A stretch of DNA of 64,000 nt from an uncultured Prevotella sp. Its GTDB lineage: Bacteria; Bacteroidota; Bacteroidia; Bacteroidales; Bacteroidaceae. The translations under genes were made by a program, and so were the position numbers. Each line of letters starts with the position of its first letter. Position 1 is the first letter of the stretch. The notes beneath the pieces are model-generated. The model was given only the letters and a program-made list of their open reading frames with translations, did no database searches and was not told the origin of the DNA. Where the stretch lies: NCBI GenBank assembly GCA_900550035.1, contig URQS01000013.1:1-64000 (forward strand), given 5' to 3'. Positions 60,484 to 64,000 of this stretch are shown piece after piece.

Positions 60484-63400
60484 CAAAGTTCAATGAAGCA
60501 ACAAGGGTTCAGATGCCTGCAATGGTACATCTGACTCGATTGGGTTACAGCTATTTCGGAAAAATCAATGAAGAAATGGCTGGTAGTGTTTACGACTCAG
60601 ATACCAATATACTTATTGATGTTTTCCGGCAGCAGTTTGAACTATTGAATCCATCTGCAAAAGGTGAGTTTGAACAGACTTTGCGTGCCATAAGGCAAGA
60701 GTTGACGAATGATGACCTTGGAAAATCATTCTATAAGCGACTTACTACGGTTTCACCAGTACGACTGATAGATTTTGAGAATCCTCAGAATAACTCATTT
60801 CATTTCACAGCTGAGTTCACTTGCAAAAATGGTCAGGACGAGTTCCGCCCTGACATAACTCTATTTGTAAATGGCTTGCCACTTTGCTTTGTTGAAGTGA
60901 AGAAGCCTAATAATCATGGTGGCATAGTGGCAGAGAGTAAGCGAATGAACCTTGAACGTTTCCCAAACCGGAAATTTCGTCGGTTCATCAACATTACTCA
61001 ACTAATGATATTTTCCAACAACATGGAATACGATGCAATGGGAGGCATTGTACCTATACAAGGTGCTTTTTATTGTACGGCTGCAAGAGAAAGTGCTCCG
61101 TTTAATTGTTTCCGCGAGGAAAATCCATCCAATCAGCCCGTTGCACCATTTATAAATGAATACCCATACGGCGACATCAAGCAGGATGAAGAGAAACGTA
61201 TACTGTCTGATTTCAACTGCCAGGTAATCCATCATACGCCAGAATATCAAACAAACTTGGATGTGAATAAACCAACAAACCGTATACTTACATCCATGTG
61301 TAGCCCCGAACGTTTGCTTTTTCTCATCAAGTATGGCATAGCCTATGTAAAAATGGAAAAAGAAGTGGATGGCAAAATTGAAAGTACCGACCAAAAGCAT
61401 ATTATGCGCTATCAACAGATGTTCGCTTCGCTGGCTATTCGTGAACAGTTAAAAGATGGTGCCACTTGTGGCGTGGTATGGCATACGCAGGGAAGTGGAA
61501 AGACTGCGTTGTCCTATTACCTCACTTATGTTCTCTCCGATTATTATGCAAAGCGCAACATGGTGGCGAAGTTCTATTTCATAGTCGACAGAATAGATTT
61601 GTTGGAACAGGCCACGCAAGAGTTCGAGGCACGAGGGTTGGTAGTATCAACGGCTAACACACGTGCTGAACTGATGGCACAATTCCGCAACAACCATGCG
61701 CAGGAAGGTGCAAGCGGTCAACCAGAAATTACTGTTGTGAATATCCAACGCTTTGCTGAAGACAAGGAGAAGGTCTGCCTTCCTGCATACGCCACCAACT
61801 TGCAGCGCATATTCATCATGGACGAGGCACATCGAGGTTATAAGCCAGGTGGTTGTTTTTTGGCCAACCTTTTTGATGCCGACCCTAACTCCATTAAGAT
61901 AGCCTTAACTGGCACACCGTTGTTGAAAAGCGATTGCGCTTCGAGTGTTGTATTCCAACGTTATTTCCATACTTACTATTATGACCGCTCCATTGCCGAC
62001 GGATACACGCTTAAAATCATTCGTGAGGACATAGAGACTTCATACAAAGAGCGTTTGTCGGAAGTGTATGACAAACTTGAAACACTTGTACAAAAAAAGG
62101 ATATTAAGCGCTCGCAAATCATAGAACATGAGAGTTATGTCAATGAGTTGGCGTATTACATAGCCGACGACCTACGCCAGTTCCGCAAGATTCAGGGCGA
62201 TGAGACATTGGGTGGAATGGCGATTTGTGAGACAAGCGAACAGGCACGCAAACTTTATGAAGCCTTTCTGCGTATGCCAGATGGCGGTCAGGCGCAGCCC
62301 ATACAAATCAAGATGGGCGACAAAATATGGATGGCTGCAGAAGCCATGCCAATGTATGGAACAAGCACGAAATCTTTGAGGGTTGGTTTGATACTCCATG
62401 ATAGCGACGACAAAGAGACACGCAAGCAAATCATCAAGGACTTCAAGAAGAATATGACCATAGACTTGCTCATTGTCTTCAATATGCTCCTTACAGGATT
62501 TGATGCGCCACGGCTGAAACGCCTGTATTTTGGCAGAAAGCTTAAGGACCACAACCTGCTGCAAGCCCTCACTCGTGTAAACCGTCCTTATAAGAACAAC
62601 AGATATGGTTATGTCATTGACTTTGCCAACATAAAGCGCAACTTTGAGGAAACCAATGAGGCTTACTTGAAAGAGTTGAATCGTTTTAACAACCCCGATG
62701 ATGTGGAGGGCGACCATACGACCGACACTTTTTCGCAGGTGATAGAAGACCCAGCCGAACTGATACGACAGATGCGCGACGTGCGCCAGACATTGTTCGA
62801 CTACACAACAAACAACGTGGAGGAGTTCTCGTCAGAGATTTCATCCATTGAGGACAAACAAGTGTTGCTCGACTTGAAGAAGACGCTTATATCAGCCAAA
62901 GACTGTGCCAACATCGTACGAACCTTTGGCGATGACGACTTACGGAAGGCTTTCAGCAAGTTGGAGATAACCAAGTTGCCCGATATGCTCAAAGAGGTGC
63001 AACACCACATTGATATCATCAATCAGAAAGAAGCCTTTGCTGTGTCCGATGAGACCAAGCAGCTCGTAAATGAGGCCATGCAAGACATTCGTTTCAACTT
63101 CTCGAAGATTGGGGAAGAGGAGATGAAGATGATAGCCGGAGGGCGTGAGTTGCAAGACAAGTGGTCGGTAGCCATACGCAAGTTTACGGAAAACACCGAC
63201 CCTGACGATCCTGAATACATCACCCTGAGAGATGCCTTCATGCAGCGGTTCAAGGAGCACGGATTTGTGGTTGACAGCATAGCCAAGTTCAACCAAGAGA
63301 GCAAAGAACTTGATGAAATCATTGAACGGCTTGTGAAGTTGCAGGAAAGCAATAACCGTCTGCTGAAAAAATACAATGGTGACACCAAGTTTGCCAACGT

Positions 63401-63710
63401 CCACAAACGCATACGCGAGGAGAACAAGCGGCGTTTTGCAGAGCACAAAGCCGCCATATTCAGCTATTATGACGACAGCATCCTGGCTATCCTCACTGAC
63501 ATAAAGTCGGAGATTGACCAAAAAGTGTACGACCGCAACGATATTTTGAAGAAAGACGATTATTTCGAAATGACTGTCATGACGGAAATAGCACAGGCTC
63601 TCTACAACTATCCCACCATTGAGCCACAGATGGACGACTTTTCGTTCATTCAGACTCGCATAGCTCGACAGTACATAAATCAATATAACGCTACATACCC
63701 CAGAATTTAA
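60480..63710 (+). CDS. hsdR: Type I restriction enzyme, R (endonuclease/translocase) subunit
   Basis: A 1076-residue protein. The N-terminal nuclease has Asp125 in RPDITLF, then Glu139 and Lys141 in CFVEVKKP, the PD-ExK set. The SF2 motor follows, with Walker A TQGSGKT (about 335), DEAH (about 448-451), a SAT-like motif LTGTPL and the second RecA domain with LLTGFDAPRLKRLYF and ALTRVNRPYK. A helical C-terminal region binds the methylase complex. It cuts unmodified foreign DNA after translocation. hsdM starts 8 bp later. Confidence 0.96.
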   Translation: MTKFNEATRVQMPAMVHLTRLGYSYFGKINEEMAGSVYDSDTNILIDVFRQQFELLNPSAKGEFEQTLRAIRQELTNDDLGKSFYKRLTTVSPVRLIDFENPQNNSFHFTAEFTCKNGQDEFRPDITLFVNGLPLCFVEVKKPNNHGGIVAESKRMNLERFPNRKFRRFINITQLMIFSNNMEYDAMGGIVPIQGAFYCTAARESAPFNCFREENPSNQPVAPFINEYPYGDIKQDEEKRILSDFNCQVIHHTPEYQTNLDVNKPTNRILTSMCSPERLLFLIKYGIAYVKMEKEVDGKIESTDQKHIMRYQQMFASLAIREQLKDGATCGVVWHTQGSGKTALSYYLTYVLSDYYAKRNMVAKFYFIVDRIDLLEQATQEFEARGLVVSTANTRAELMAQFRNNHAQEGASGQPEITVVNIQRFAEDKEKVCLPAYATNLQRIFIMDEAHRGYKPGGCFLANLFDADPNSIKIALTGTPLLKSDCASSVVFQRYFHTYYYDRSIADGYTLKIIREDIETSYKERLSEVYDKLETLVQKKDIKRSQIIEHESYVNELAYYIADDLRQFRKIQGDETLGGMAICETSEQARKLYEAFLRMPDGGQAQPIQIKMGDKIWMAAEAMPMYGTSTKSLRVGLILHDSDDKETRKQIIKDFKKNMTIDLLIVFNMLLTGFDAPRLKRLYFGRKLKDHNLLQALTRVNRPYKNNRYGYVIDFANIKRNFEETNEAYLKELNRFNNPDDVEGDHTTDTFSQVIEDPAELIRQMRDVRQTLFDYTTNNVEEFSSEISSIEDKQVLLDLKKTLISAKDCANIVRTFGDDDLRKAFSKLEITKLPDMLKEVQHHIDIINQKEAFAVSDETKQLVNEAMQDIRFNFSKIGEEEMKMIAGGRELQDKWSVAIRKFTENTDPDDPEYITLRDAFMQRFKEHGFVVDSIAKFNQESKELDEIIERLVKLQESNNRLLKKYNGDTKFANVHKRIREENKRRFAEHKAAIFSYYDDSILAILTDIKSEIDQKVYDRNDILKKDDYFEMTVMTEIAQALYNYPTIEPQMDDFSFIQTRIARQYINQYNATYPRI

Positions 63711-63718
63711 ACAAGAAT

Positions 63719-64000
63719 ATGACTATAAGAGAAAAGACGGTGGCTCTCATTGATGCCTTGAAAGCCACTTGTAAGACATACGGCATGGGCAATGACGGAA
63801 ATGAGTACAAAATCATTACTCAGGTGTTTCTGTATAAATTTCTAAATGATAAGTTCGGCTATGTCCTGAAGACATCCAAGAGTCCATTCGCCAAGAAGAT
63901 ACGAGAAGCAGAAAAATGGGAAGTGGCTTACAGCCAATTGACCGACATGGAGCGCGTGATGCTTTGGGCCTCACTATCGCCTGACCTGCCTCGCCTAAAG
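63719..64000 (+). CDS. hsdM: Type I restriction-modification methyltransferase subunit, 5' part only
   Basis: The first 94 codons are present, from ATG 63719 to the window edge. REKTVALIDALKATCKTYGM and NEYKIITQVFLYKFLNDKFG resemble the HsdM_N helical domain. Methylase motifs lie beyond the edge. Its place 8 bp after hsdR confirms the assignment. The specificity gene hsdS is expected further right. Confidence 0.88.
   Translation, partial: MTIREKTVALIDALKATCKTYGMGNDGNEYKIITQVFLYKFLNDKFGYVLKTSKSPFAKKIREAEKWEVAYSQLTDMERVMLWASLSPDLPRLK

Overview
The window comes from the chromosome of a Bacteroidota bacterium, most like the Prevotellaceae (Prevotella/Segatella type). The reasons are several SusC/SusD outer-membrane uptake pairs, Bacteroidota-style promoters (TAnnTTTG at -7 with an upstream TTG or TTTG), almost no Shine-Dalgarno sequences, a BspA-type leucine-rich repeat protein with what looks like a type IX secretion tail, and a menaquinone operon. 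The species cannot be named from the sequence alone. No rRNA, CRISPR array, transposase or integrase gene was found.

Region by region. 1-5.4 kb (minus strand): a tripartite efflux operon in the order TolC, HlyD-type adaptor, MacB/FtsX-type permease, ATPase (cut by the window edge). 5.6-7.0 kb (plus): an ECF sigma factor, a probable anti-sigma partner and a Spy/CpxP-like periplasmic protein, divergent from the efflux operon. 7.1-8.5 kb: tRNA-Arg(CCG) followed by a pile of non-coding elements: a MITE-like element with terminal inverted repeats and a 5-bp target duplication, 23-bp tandem repeats, a perfect hairpin and a truncated group II intron without its protein gene. 8.5-22.1 kb (minus): one long operon with two TonB receptor/SusD pairs, a DUF4843 protein, a PKD-like lipoprotein, a leucine-rich repeat protein and a zinc metalloprotease, probably a protein or peptide capture system. 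22.2-22.6 kb: a second group II intron remnant. 22.6-27.8 kb (minus): carboxyltransferase, HD hydrolase and LptD. 28.2-30.5 kb: remnant of a radical-SAM/SPASM peptide maturase fused by overlap to a TonB-receptor-like barrel. 30.8-38.6 kb (plus): SusC, SusD and an S9 prolyl-oligopeptidase-type peptidase. 38.6-40.9 kb: nitroreductase and both subunits of exonuclease VII. 41.0-47.9 kb (minus): aroB, a hotdog thioesterase, menF, menD, menB, comF and menC. 48-58.5 kb (minus): a large outer-membrane barrel, two tandem acyl-CoA synthetases, a LolC/E-type permease, an aminotransferase and a DUF4924-like gene. 58.5-59.2 kb: LysE-family exporter. 59.3-60.3 kb: ROK glucokinase. 60.5 kb to the end: hsdR and the start of hsdM of a type I restriction system.

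The main theme is outer-membrane traffic. Two independent SusC/D systems are each linked to a peptidase, which points to use of protein or peptides. The intergenic DNA carries short arrays with a strict 7-bp period at several unrelated junctions, which ordinary gene annotation does not explain.
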